Made by a program: the position numbers and the translations under genes. A stretch of DNA of 64,000 nt from Daldinia sp. FL1419 (Eukaryota > Ascomycota > Sordariomycetes > Xylariales > Hypoxylaceae): positions 54,088-118,087 of the forward strand of contig MU623457.1 of assembly GCA_025201765.1 (NCBI GenBank), given 5' to 3'. Numbering within the stretch: position 1 is the stretch's first letter; the number at the start of each line of letters is the position of its first letter. Under the pieces are notes generated by a model, which saw only the letters and a list, made by a program, of their open reading frames with translations, searched no databases and was not told where the DNA came from. Below are positions 31,901 through 42,592 of this stretch, piece after piece.

Positions 31901-31911
31901 CTTTACAGAAA
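28910..31911. other. Long gene-free stretch
   Basis: Three kilobases hold no gene I can support. Open frames up to 158 codons (31125-31601) lack domains and reflect pyrimidine-rich sequence. Visible features: TAGGTA-type arrays at 29921-29940 and 30484-30511, a T run near 30050, and CT-rich tracts at about 31425-31490 typical of strong fungal promoters, which fits the gene starting at 31912. A missed small gene or non-coding RNA cannot be excluded. Confidence 0.45.
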
Positions 31912-32718
31912 ATGACTTACTCTCAAACAAACGTGCAAAACAGCGATGACCTTGCTGCGCTGTTCTCGCGTAACTTAACACTACAACCTCGGCTAGACCA
32001 AGCGTCTCAGGAAACACAGAGAGCGCAAGAACCACAAATAACATACTCCATCTCTCAACACTATCACCATTCCGCACATGTTGCTCACCAAAACGAGCCC
32101 CAAGAGGAACCCCAGAGGCCGTCGTCAGAGCCGTCGCAAACACAGTATTCTGCCGAGTCTATTCTAAATACATATGGTGTCGATTATACCGCGCTTTCTT
32201 CAGCACAAATGCAGCTGTTCAAAACCGCCGAGGAAGGCCAAAAGTTACGACTAATCGAGCTATGGCGAATTTGCCCCCCAACTAACGTTCAAGAGAACCC
32301 AGCGGTTGCTTGGACTAGCACCACCGTGGAGCAGGAACATCTTCTCGCTCAATTGCGTTACGAGAGAAAAATAGCCGAAGAGGAACAAAAAAACACTATG
32401 ATGTCCATGGACGGTACGCCTCTGACGCCAGTTCAAACTGGAGATGGACGATGGGTTGCCACATGCGACGTGGAGCCTTACATGATGTCTGGCTACGAAG
32501 CCCTAGCTCGACGCGAATATGAAGAGTCTGCAAGGCAACAGTACGAGGAGGAAATGGCAAGGCCCAAAGACGTATATAGCCATTTTGGTACCGCTATTGG
32601 TGGTCCTAACTATCGTCCAGCCACGGATCCTGTCTATGATAATGACTGGATGAAGAAGCAACAAGCCATGGAGAACCAATACGGAGCTTTCCAGCAAATG
32701 GATGGTATGCAACTATAG
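31912..32718 (+). CDS. Conserved fungal protein of unknown function
   Basis: Single exon, 268 aa. I recognise the central block as conserved in Sordariomycetes: SILNTYGVDYTALSSAQMQLF followed by RLIELWRICPP, but no function is attached to it. The N-terminal 85 residues are Gln/Glu/Ser/Pro-rich and probably disordered; the C-terminal half is rich in Glu, Tyr and Met, with a short helix-forming segment (EYEESARQQYEEEMARPKD) and the end NQYGAFQQMDGMQL. No signal peptide or membrane segment. The context suggests a soluble, constitutively expressed protein: a long CT-rich leader precedes the ATG. Confidence 0.8.
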   Translation: MTYSQTNVQNSDDLAALFSRNLTLQPRLDQASQETQRAQEPQITYSISQHYHHSAHVAHQNEPQEEPQRPSSEPSQTQYSAESILNTYGVDYTALSSAQMQLFKTAEEGQKLRLIELWRICPPTNVQENPAVAWTSTTVEQEHLLAQLRYERKIAEEEQKNTMMSMDGTPLTPVQTGDGRWVATCDVEPYMMSGYEALARREYEESARQQYEEEMARPKDVYSHFGTAIGGPNYRPATDPVYDNDWMKKQQAMENQYGAFQQMDGMQL

Positions 32719-33781
32719 GTGTATCTTCAAGTGTACATAGGTATCTTTAGCTAGGTTAGCACAGAGTACATTAGCATGGTTTGTTGTAGCTAGGTAATAC
32801 CACGAGAGGAAGGCGGCTGGATGGTCATCGGCCCACGGAAAGTTGCGCGCGGGCGAGGGTATCAAGACTGGGCTGCCCCTATTTCAATTCAGGTTACGAG
32901 ATGGAGTTGAGGATATCTCCCCTTTCATAGGCTTTATATCTTTCTTTCTTGTCCCCTTATTTGCATAGTGTATGGCTAACAACACTTGACTTCCAGAGTC
33001 GCACGGAAAGCATGGCTTATATGCGTTCAAGGTATGTGCATATCCCACCCCAGAACCATGGCATATGTACACCTATCAAGACCTAGCCTCTTTTCTCGTC
33101 TTCATAGACTCCCTTCTCTTCCTCCCCCTTTTTCATTAGTCACTGGGGTATTCAGAGCCGATAAAGTGTAACAGTTCCCCCCCTATTTTCTTTGGTTCGG
33201 AGTCATTGGTTAGTTACTCTCTCGATCCGCCCACTGTAAGCTGCCCATATAAATAGCTTGAATAAATTGGTGCTACTTTCTATTACAACTTTCCCCCCTC
33301 CAAAGTGATCCTCGGATATTGTGCAAGTCATGCGAAAAAGTCCTGTAGGCCATATATCCAGAACAATATAAATAGATAGATATCTATGAATCAATGAGGC
33401 TGATGAAAAGATACCTACCATATGTCTAATACATATGAGTTGCTGTCTCGATAAACGACTCCTCCATATACCTACCTATGTATTTCGGTAAATGTTACTA
33501 AACAGACTGGTAGGTGATTTAGGTCACGGATGGACCATTCCTAAATTATAGACGCAAACGGAGCCATTACCGTCACATATGAGTGCATTAGCCAATCCTA
33601 AATATACGTTTCTATCAAATCTGGTTACTTTTTCAAGATCCACTCCGTAGGCCTCTCCATACACCACAATATCGGGAGGGCACGTTTATATCTACGTATA
33701 GCCATCCTGTCATACGCGTAAAAGCATCCAAGACTCCTCAATCCCATCCTCCGACATGCACCGACTTCCCAAGCTCCGATC
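32719..33781. other. Convergent intergenic region
   Basis: This region of about 1.06 kb contains the 3' ends of the two flanking genes. A pyrimidine-rich stretch lies at 33100-33190. No gene was seen. Confidence 0.45.
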
Positions 33782-35156
33782 CTAGCGCTTCTTGCTCCTC
33801 TTCTTGGCCTTGTTGCTCTGCTGCGTCTGGCTTCCCGTGGCCTTGGGCTTGCTGGGTAGGTCCTCGACGCTTGTTCCTAGGAGCTCGAAGTCTTCGGCCG
33901 AGTCGGTGGAGGGTGTGCGCTGCGGCTGGTCGGATGAGGAGTCATCTGCGATATCTGAGGCGTCTTGTACCTCGTCCTCAGAGTCTTGGTTATCTAGGTC
34001 GATGGACTTGCGAGGGCCGAAGATGCGGCCGAGGGTAGCGGAGTATGCCCAGATCGGAAGCTTGACTAATGCGGTATCTTTAACTGTGGGTTGAGGGAGT
34101 TCGCTGGGCTATCGGGAAACGTATTAGGCATAGGGTTTATAAATATTGCGAGTGAGTGGGACTTACATCAAGAAGGAATTCCTCGACATTGCCGTCGGCG
34201 TCCTCTTGCTCGAGGTATACGTCCCCAAGCGAGTCGACAACCAGTACTTTGCCGTTCTCGGCCACGACGCGCTTCTTGGCACCCGTAGGGCCGGTTCCTT
34301 GGGATTGCGGTACTGGCGTTGCGCTTCCGCTCGCTTGCTGGCTGGGGCGTCCTCGACTGCGTGGCTGGCGTCTTCCCTCCTTGGCTGATTCCTTACGAGC
34401 ATCCCGCTCTTGAAGTCGTCTCTGCTTGCGATTCATTGGCATCGGGGGTTGGTCATCGTCCGCCGGAGGTACTTGAGGGGGCGGAGTAGCAGCGGCGGGT
34501 GTGTCAACACCTGGGATTCCAAGATTATCGCCCCAAGCGGCCTGGCGCGCAAACTTGATATACCGCTCGACGAACTCACGCTGTCGTTTCCAACTCATGT
34601 AAAGGGCCAAGTAGTGAAAGGCACCGCCGCCTACGAGCAAACAGCCGAATAGCACGGTACCTAACCCCGGCCGGTAGCGGCTGTAATAGTATTCAGTACC
34701 CTTCCATACAGGGAATCCGTTTGCCATGAAGTGATCGTATCGGGCACGGCCAGGACCTCGAAGAATGTTGGCAATGATAGAAAGACGGGCTTGACGGTCT
34801 CCGGCGGCTTTGACTGCGGCTTTGATCTCGGAGGCGGTAGGTTGTTTCGTAACGGTGACGCCTGGCTTCTTCTTTCCCTTGCTCTTAGCCTTGGCCTGTT
34901 TCGTACGTTCGGCTGCTAGCTGCTGCTTGACTTTGTCCGGGTGTAGGGCACGAGACTTCTTGCGGTAAGCCTTATTAATCTCGTCCTGGGTGGCGCGCGG
35001 TGAGACACCGAGGAAATCGTAGAAGGTGACGTTGGCGCCCTCATACTGGGAAATCTCGTCGCGTAAACGGAAGATCTCGCGATCCTCTTTCGTCCAGGCC
35101 GAGGTCAATGGGGTAAGGAGGGCCAGCAGACCCACGGAAAGCGCAGAGAACCTCAT
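33782..35156 (-). CDS. ERJ5: ER membrane J-domain co-chaperone, ERJ5-like
   Basis: Two exons: 35156-34167 and 34108-33782 (438 aa; 58 bp intron). It has a signal sequence (residues 1-20), a lumenal J domain (FYDFLGVSPRATQDEI...AYRKKSRALHPDK) with His72-Pro-Asp intact, a basic Lys/Ala insert, then NILRGPGRARYDHFMANGFPVWKGTEYYYSRYRPGLGTV, a block typical of Erj5. One transmembrane segment follows (LFGCLLVGGGAFHYLALYM). The cytosolic tail is charged, contains the MNRKQRR segment, and ends in a Lys/Arg-rich KKRSKKR. Erj5 assists BiP/Kar2 in protein folding in the ER. Exon 2 was found by frame: donor at 34166, acceptor at 34109, continuing with SELPQPTVKDTALVKLPIW. Expected to be induced by the unfolded protein response; no clear UPRE was read. 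Confidence 0.92.
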
Positions 35157-36367
35157 CGTCGCATATATAGGTACTCCCTAGCCGGAGTCTAGCTCCGAAG
35201 AGGGTCTGAGAAAAAGAGGATCGATCGGTGAAGCTGAAAGAGGAAATGTTTGTAATTTTATTTTTATTTTTTGGGTTTATTTTTTTGAATAGTCAATTGG
35301 GTTCTATACGCCGGATAGTCACGGCTAACCGCAGTAAATGGTTCGAGGCATCAATTACGTTGTTGGTGATACGCGAACTGAAGTTCGAATAATTCTTTGG
35401 TAGTTAGTGGTTTTTTTATGGTGTCTTTTTTTTTTCTATTATTATTCGTCTTGGAACCCGTGTCAATTGCAAGGTGTCGACAATGAAGTGGGGGCCAAAC
35501 CGTAATCGATTTAATCGAATGTATTACGTAATGATATGCTTACCTAAGATACCCAGCCTAAAAACCATGGGGGTACGAAGTACGAATATAACTTCGCGTA
35601 AAAAAATAAGGTACCTCTTAAGTACCTGTGCAAGGATTCAGAACTTCATGTAGTTACGGATTAAGTAAACCATACCGTGCACTAATCACCCTTCTCCTAT
35701 TCCACAGCAAGTTCGTCGCAGTTGAAGTAAAGCAACAAATACATCTGGGATGTACCTAGGTATTCATTATAATATAATTATACTAAATATAACGACATGG
35801 AGAGAACAGTATACATGGATTTCTTAGTAAACCCCGGTTAATTCAAGGATAAAGATCACCATCTCTCTCCGCGTTACCTTCTTTGGGGTTGGAGCCATCT
35901 CCAATCAGAAAGTTGCCATCGCATGTGGAATAATTTTATTTGGAGTCGTTGGAGATCGTGTCGGTGAACTGTTCCCGAGGTTCAGCTGCGCCGATTATCA
36001 CGGCATTATAACCAGGGGCGTCGCGCTCTGCTGCTCTAGAAGGGTCGTTAGGCCTCAAAAATGAAGTACCGAAGTGCGGGGAGAACTAATATAGAAACAC
36101 TTGATCAATAGCAGGGACAGTATGAATATCGTCTCGCTTCCTACTACGATAGCGCAACTTTATTAGCACCGTATGTGGTATATATATCAAAGTTCGGAGA
36201 GCTCTCGGACCCTCGATCTCGATAGCAGGTAGTTACACCAGGGTCCGTTCTTAAAAGCCAAAGCGGGCAGCGTATGGAAGCTTCTCTTTAAGCTACTTTC
36301 ATCTTTTACTTCGCTCGGTACTATAGATTCATATTTAGTTCTCCTGGTTTATAGAATCGATAGAATC
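35157..36367. other. Divergent promoter region, ERJ5 and sugar transporter
   Basis: This 1.2 kb lies between divergent genes. T-rich tracts flank the ERJ5 start (35255-35290 and about 35425). A TATATATATC sequence near 36178 is a possible TATA-like element for the transporter. No other feature was seen. Confidence 0.45.
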
Positions 36368-38314
36368 ATGACAACTGTTGCAAAGATACCAGAGACGTCT
36401 CTCTGGGCAAACCGAAAATGTCTAGCTATATGTGCTATCGTAGCGATAGCGAACATGCAATACGGACTTGACTCAGCGGCGATCGGATCTCTACAGGCGA
36501 TGCCTGGTTTCTTGGAAGTATTTGGATATAAGGATCCCAACCAACCAGCTGGGTATGCCATCGAGGTAAGTTACCTGGCAAGAGCCTTATATATCATCGT
36601 AATAACAGAATTATTCAGGGAACTTTTCAGAGACTTATTGGGTCGCTCTTGACGCTAGGCGCTTTTTTATCCTCGCTCGGGGCTGGAGCGTTTGCCCATT
36701 TCTTTGGTCGAAGGGTTGCCTTGTGGCTTGCCTGTGTGCTAAACGCGATCGCATGCATTATCCAGATCTCTACGACAGATAAAGTAGCGGTTTATATCGG
36801 CCGGCTTATTCTTGGTCTGGCCAATGGGTTTTTAGTAACATTTTCAAATATTTATGGTATGCATCGGTGTATATCCCACACAGTGTTGAACGATACCCGT
36901 ACCCCTTTCTCAATGATAACTAACGTGCCTATCTATAGTACGTATCAAAATCAGCACCCTAATCCATTCATATTCCAAGGCATAGTTGCTCCAAAAGTTC
37001 CATATTCGATCATGTGTTGGATAGTTTATTAATGTGCAAAAGACCGCCGAAGCAGCTCCGGCACACCTTCGGGCCGTCATGGTAGCGCTCTTCTCAGAAT
37101 GGGTCAACATTGGAAGTATGATAGGGGCAGCTGTGACAAACGCCACCAAGAACCGCTTAGATAAAGCTTCTTATCAAATACCCCTTGGAACCCTCTTCAT
37201 CGTGCCAACCTTTTTAGCAATAGGCCTCTTCCTCGTACCCGAATCTCCCCGGTACTTATTGTATAAGGGAAATAGCGTGGCGGCGAAAGACTCTTTAAAA
37301 ACGCTAAGAGGGGACTCGCTATCTCCCGAAGCTTTTGAGCTCGAATGGGTTGAGATGGTCAAGGGTATTGAAGAGGAAAAGCAAGCAGCCAGCACTATTG
37401 GGCCACTAGACATGTTTAAAGGTAGGCTAGCCGGTGGTCTTCTCGGTTGGTTCATGAAGACACTAATAAATGGGATTATAGGAATCGAGCTGAGGCGTAC
37501 ACTCCTATGCTATAGCGTCATTGCAACACAAACTGGGGCCGGTTCATGGTTTATGATCAGTTACTCGACTTATTTCATGATTGTCGCAGGGTTGTCAGTA
37601 AACGACGCCTTCAAGTTTTCAGTCATGAATACCTGCCTAGGCTTTGTCGGTGTTAATTTCGGCATGTATCTGATGCGCCATGTCATGGGCAGACGAACCG
37701 TCTTGATGACGGGCGCCGTGATACAAGGGTGTGCTATGTTAGGTATGGCGATCTCCGCGTCTGTTGCCTACGGAACACTCTCTGCTCGGAATTGCGTCAT
37801 TGCATTTACGGCCTTGTATCAATTCTCATATAATGCTTTTGTTGGAGACGCAGCGTACCCTGTGGCTACGGAAATGGTCAGTACAAGGTTGAGGTCTTGG
37901 TCCGTAGGATCGGCTATTAGTCTGGGTTACTTCCTTGCATGGCTTACCGGATTTTGTTCGCCGTATTTTATCAACCCAGGTGATCTTGACTGGGTGAGTA
38001 CCTTCTCCGCAGACCCATAACTACAGTAGACTTTCTACTCTTTCCTTTTTCAAATAGAGGATTTTGTGGCTAACATGAATAATCAGGGTGCTAAATATGC
38101 TTATATTTGGGCTGGTTCAAATTTCTGTTGTTTGGTGTTCTTTTACCTCTGTGTTCCAGAAACCAAAGGTAGAACACTGGAGGAGATTGATGAACTTTTT
38201 GCCCATCGGGTATCTGTTCGAGATTTTAAGACTTTCAAGACAACTATCGTGGCCGAAGCACTAAAGGACATGGAAGCTCGTGTTCCGGAATCGGAAAAGA
38301 AGATGGCCGTTTAG
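36368..38314 (+). CDS. MFS sugar transporter with an unresolved exon junction
   Basis: Sugar-porter family proton symporter. Clear exons: 36368-36565, 36619-36856, 37043-37421, 37482-37993 and 38087-38314. Family motifs: the first membrane helix with NMQYGLDSAAIGSLQAMPGF, FFGRRVALW, GLANGFLVTFSNIY, AAPAHLRAVMVALFSEW, PESPRYL, GRRTVL and PETKGRTLEEIDELF near the end. Intron 37422-37481 is 60 bp, keeps the frame open and could be mistaken for coding sequence. The problem is between 36856 and 37043: the left exon ends in phase 1, but the right exon needs phase 0. A good intron (36857-36938, with a CTAAC branch site) is visible, leaving a 41 bp exon and then an intron starting with GC at 36980. 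Either a rare GC-AG intron is used or the gene carries a frame defect. The substrate is not predictable. Confidence 0.8.
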
Positions 38315-40162
38315 GGGCACGTCAACTAGCTCTAACTACTGCGTAAGATTATAGATTCGCTTAGATCATGTCATATAACTAGGTACCTAGGTGTGTATTT
38401 ACCTACATTAAGCAACTATTTCCCAAGAATAATAGATGTCTATGCTCAAATACAATGCCTTGAAATATTAGTTTTCTCACCTATGGGTATATCCCAGTAA
38501 CTACCTAGGTTCTATGTAAAAAATTGACACTTAAACTGCCTACATAATTTATTGACTTCGTTGACAGCAGTTCCTAATGTCACAGACAGGGCGAGAAATA
38601 TTGAAGAATTTTGTTCTTCCATAAGGAACCCATGTCAGGTATTTATTAGTCGTCTTGCATTGAACAAATGATCTATTATTTACCCAGCATCTATGTAAGA
38701 GCTTCGTAATTCCGTGGTTAGAGTTCCTCGCTTCTTGGTCCGCCCCGTGACGTCCCGACCAAGTTACAACGAAACTATGATTTCATACGTACAAAATGTG
38801 TCTTCTATTCCAAGTCTTACATCTAGACGCCTGATAATCACAAATAATCAAACTATTCCAGTTAAATCTTCATACGTATTAATTATAAAGAAATGCCGCT
38901 TTTACTGATTAAAGGATTAAAATTAGTCAGATTAGAAAGCTATGTAGTCAACAGTGTAGTAGTAATAAGTGAAGATGTGCTCAGCAAGGATGAGAAGTGA
39001 TCCCGAAGGAAACTTATTTTCCCGTTGTTGCACCTCAACGGTTTATACCCAATTGCATATTGCAATAGGTGTTGGCAGATATGACGTTTTTCGAATTGAC
39101 AATCTCAGCAATAACCTTCGAGATAGGAGGTGAACTTCCCCTCCTTTGCGGACATCCCCCGACCTTACCCGAATGAGAAACGCATATAATTCGCATGTGC
39201 ACCAACACGGCTCGTCTCGTGAGTTTCTCCAAATATGCTGTTTCATTTTTCGTTGCTGTCTATGCAAGTTCGCGTTACACTGTTAACTTTAGTCAATCTT
39301 TATTCGGCGAAAGGCCCGGACGTTGACGGAATTCTAAGCCGATACTGGTTGATCAAAGTCATTCGAATAATCCCGCTTTTTAACTCACTTTCGGGGTAGG
39401 TGATTGGATGTATTCAAAGGCGGCTCAGCTCAATCGATATCACCTGCATGTAAGACATTCCCCAACGTACCTAGGGAGATGATAGTGATGGGGAGGTAAC
39501 CCTTCCAGGGCACAGTGGAGTTCGCGGCGTTGGTGTTGAAACCGACATCTAACCTAGTGTAAAGACCTAACCAACCTAGCTCTTAAAAGAACCAGGGTGA
39601 GGTTCAATATGGGTAAGATGAGGGTTGACATGGGTTATACTACACCACCCACATACATGGATAGGTACCAGGTAGGCAGGTAGGTATACATACGCGACTT
39701 GGGTAAGGTAAATTCAAAGGTAGATTGGGTAGAATGGGTACAGTTATCTTCGAGTCCCCGTCTAAGGTTACTCACATACATATAGGTACCTAGGTAGGTA
39801 GGTATATATGTGTGAAGTATGCGTTACGCATGGCTCCGCATGTCTATCCGAATTCAAAATCGGCCTTCAATGACGTCGAATTGCACCGCGCTGACAAATA
39901 AGAGTCTCGCACTGCCTCCATCTCTCAGCTCAATCGATTAATAATTGGACAAAACAAGCAGCTTACAAATGACGACTGATTCAAGTCTCAGTGAGCGAAA
40001 TAAAACCAACTTGCCAAGAATTCTGTTACTTCGGGACTGCTCCTTGTGAATATCATGAGGAAAGAATTGTTTGAATACCTGATAGTTATATGAAGTCAAG
40101 TGAATACTCGAAAGGAGCCTCGAGTACGTATTGAACAAGGAACGAACCGAAAGCATCCCCAT
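38315..40162. other. Intergenic, TAGGTA-rich
   Basis: This 1.85 kb without a supported gene carries some of the densest TAGGTA/TACCTA arrays of the window: 38382-38406, 39659-39690 and 39780-39810. Several small open frames have no recognisable product. Confidence 0.5.
39781..39808. repeat. TAGGTA/TACCTA low-complexity array
   Basis: A representative of the dispersed word TAGGTA(CC) seen in many intergenic regions of this window. It is listed once here; others are given in the findings. Confidence 0.7.
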
Positions 40163-41293
40163 ATGATCAAAATGGCAAATGCTCCCAATCTTAACATCCC
40201 CGCTTCGACGTCTACCGTCAACGTCTCCATCTTGAACACCGGATGTACGATCCGCGGTCTCAGCCCTTCACTCTTCTTCGGGCCTAAAATCGAAGGTCAT
40301 GAATATCTCGCAGGGCCTTGTTATTCTTTCTTAATTCAGCACCCAGTTTCAAAAAGGACTTTGGTGTTCGATCTCGGCATCAGGAAGGACCTCTGGAATC
40401 TGCCGGCAGCGACCCGAGAACAGTTTGACTCCACGGGCGTTACTATCACCGCACCAAAGCACGTCCGCGAGATACTCGACGAGCAAGGTGTCGACACCAA
40501 AAGTATCGAAGCTGTGATCTGGTCTCATTCTCACTTCGACCACACGGGCGACCCGTCCACGTTTGAGCCGAGTACCAAGTTGATTGTTGGGCCCGGAACT
40601 CCGCGGGCGGTCTTCCCAGGATACCCCGCTAACCCGAATTCGCCATATATCCTCGAATCCGACTACACGGGCCGTGAGGTGAAGGAGCTCGATTTCTCAA
40701 ACACCAACCTGAAAGTGGGGAAATTCTCGGCTATTGACTATTTTGGCGACGGTTCATTTTACTTTCTTGATACGCCGGGGCATTGCATTGGTCACATCTG
40801 CGGTTTCGCGCGCGTGACCAGTAACCCGGATAGCTTCATTCTAATGGGTGGAGATGGCGTGCACCACGACGGTGAACTGCGACCTAGTCACTGGCACCCA
40901 CTGCCGGATTCTATCGCTCCGCACCCGTTTGATCCTGTGACTCCAGCGCCGTGCCCCGGCGAGTTATTCCACAAGGTTCTTCGCGAAGGTAAAGACGAGC
41001 CGTTCTACATTCCGGCGGAGGGACCGATCCACGAGGATTCGTCACTGGCGAGAGACACAATCACCAAGTTACAGGAATTCGACGCGCACGAAAACATCTT
41101 TTTCGTTGCTGCTCACGACCAGTTCCTTCAGGGCGTGATAGACTTCTTCCCCAAGCCTGCTAACAATTTCTTGGAGAAGGACTGGGTAAAGAAGTCGAGA
41201 TGGTTGTTTCTTGCGGACTTTGCCAAAGCTGTAGGCTACGAGGGTAAGATTGAGAGTACCGGAGATTATACTCCACTTCCTAAGAATAAATAG
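40163..41293 (+). CDS. MBL-fold metallo-hydrolase (lactonase-like)
   Basis: Single exon, 376 aa from the ATG at 40163; the ATG at 40172 has a better context and may be the true start. The zinc-binding signature H122-x-H124-x-D126-H127 (SHSHFDHTGD) is intact, followed by a DTPGHCIGH block and a GGDGVHHDGE segment that supply the remaining ligands. The overall layout (Thr/Val-rich first strand, FDLGIRKDLW, VEAVIWSHSHFDH-type sequence) is the fungal branch of N-acyl-homoserine-lactonase-like MBL proteins. These hydrolyse lactones or other esters; natural substrates in fungi are mostly unknown. No signal peptide was seen. It lies 3.7 kb before a Zn2Cys6 regulator and near aromatic monooxygenases, so ring-opening of a lactone intermediate is a possible role (inference). 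Confidence 0.9.
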   Translation: MIKMANAPNLNIPASTSTVNVSILNTGCTIRGLSPSLFFGPKIEGHEYLAGPCYSFLIQHPVSKRTLVFDLGIRKDLWNLPAATREQFDSTGVTITAPKHVREILDEQGVDTKSIEAVIWSHSHFDHTGDPSTFEPSTKLIVGPGTPRAVFPGYPANPNSPYILESDYTGREVKELDFSNTNLKVGKFSAIDYFGDGSFYFLDTPGHCIGHICGFARVTSNPDSFILMGGDGVHHDGELRPSHWHPLPDSIAPHPFDPVTPAPCPGELFHKVLREGKDEPFYIPAEGPIHEDSSLARDTITKLQEFDAHENIFFVAAHDQFLQGVIDFFPKPANNFLEKDWVKKSRWLFLADFAKAVGYEGKIESTGDYTPLPKNK

Positions 41294-42592
41294 TGAGGGC
41301 TTGGAAATATCTTGTAAAAGGATGAAATGTACAAGATCGACAGCATGCCTAAGGGTAGTAAATATATGGAAAATGCTTTTCCGTAGCGGATTTTGAACAC
41401 GGCGGGAATAAGTCATAAAAGTAGAACCCGCTCGAGACGGTCCAGCAAGGTACTCGCGATACCCATAATACCACCCTCTCTAATTAAGTGGTATATTTTA
41501 TCAGCAGGTGAAATCCATGTTCTATGTTTACATGATTAACCGTTAGAAGATTCATAAAATACCGCATAACGCAGCTCTCTATAACAACCGATCACTCCAT
41601 TCCGATTAAATCTATGAGATAATTACACAATTGCAATTCACTTAACATCCCTGTTTATGATGCAAATGAGAATTTACCCGACGTTTGACTTACAAGTCTT
41701 TCATCTCCGCGGATCAGTATCCGAGCGTTCAACCCCTCCATCCTCCATCCTCCACATTCCATACTTTCTTTATCCCTTCCCTTCCGCCCCCCACTTTCGC
41801 ATCACGAACCGTCCCATCGTCCGCTTGATTGACCATGATTGTTAAATTCGCCAAACCTTGGAAACGTAATTTTGAATCGTTGGGCACGCTGCAGAAGCGG
41901 TATTTTCGGTATACTAGAAAAGGACTAGGTCGGGTTGGGTCATGCTAAAGAATGGTGGCTGGTTATAGGCCTTATGTATATTTTGCCAGGTCTCGCCGTA
42001 CTTTTAGATAGGTTATTAGATTATAAATTCAATATTATTACAGGGACTGTACGATAGCTCCTCCCTCGCCTTATTGCTATTTAGTTTTATTTTACCTTGA
42101 GGTGGGTGGAGGGTATCATCGTCGGGAAGCTCAAGCCGATGGTGACGGCAAAGTGGTTCGGCACGATCGGTCATTTGGGTCGATGGGCTTGTTAGGTACC
42201 TATCTAAAGTAGGTAGGCAGCCAGTCATGTTATTCTTTTTAAGATGCAACTATTCCTAGTTAACATTGGCAAGTGGAACCTGTGTAGATAGGTATTTATG
42301 CACGGAATGGGTAATCCGTAACTAGGTGTTTTACGATGGGTATCCGATCCCTTAGAGGTTGACACGTTGTGACTTAAGCAACTATATAAATCCTCTTCAG
42401 GCACATAGAGTAGAGCTTAAAGCGGCACTTTCCTTTCTCGACTATATTATATAGAATTTCTGACCTTTTATCAAATCTGACATCATTGTTCCTGAATATA
42501 CGTCGGCGTTAACGTATAAGAAGGTATGTAAAACACACTAATACGTCCTAATAGTCCGAATAGATGACCTAGCCGAAAATATTTATCTTCCT
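41294..42592. other. Convergent intergenic region
   Basis: About 1.3 kb between two convergent genes, with a CT-rich tract at 41735-41800 and TAGGTA words at 42192-42216. No gene was seen. Confidence 0.45.

Noticed and set aside
38701..38770. tRNA-like string beginning TCCGTGGTTAGAG
   Set aside because: The partial resemblance does not extend to an acceptor stem or T-arm consensus.
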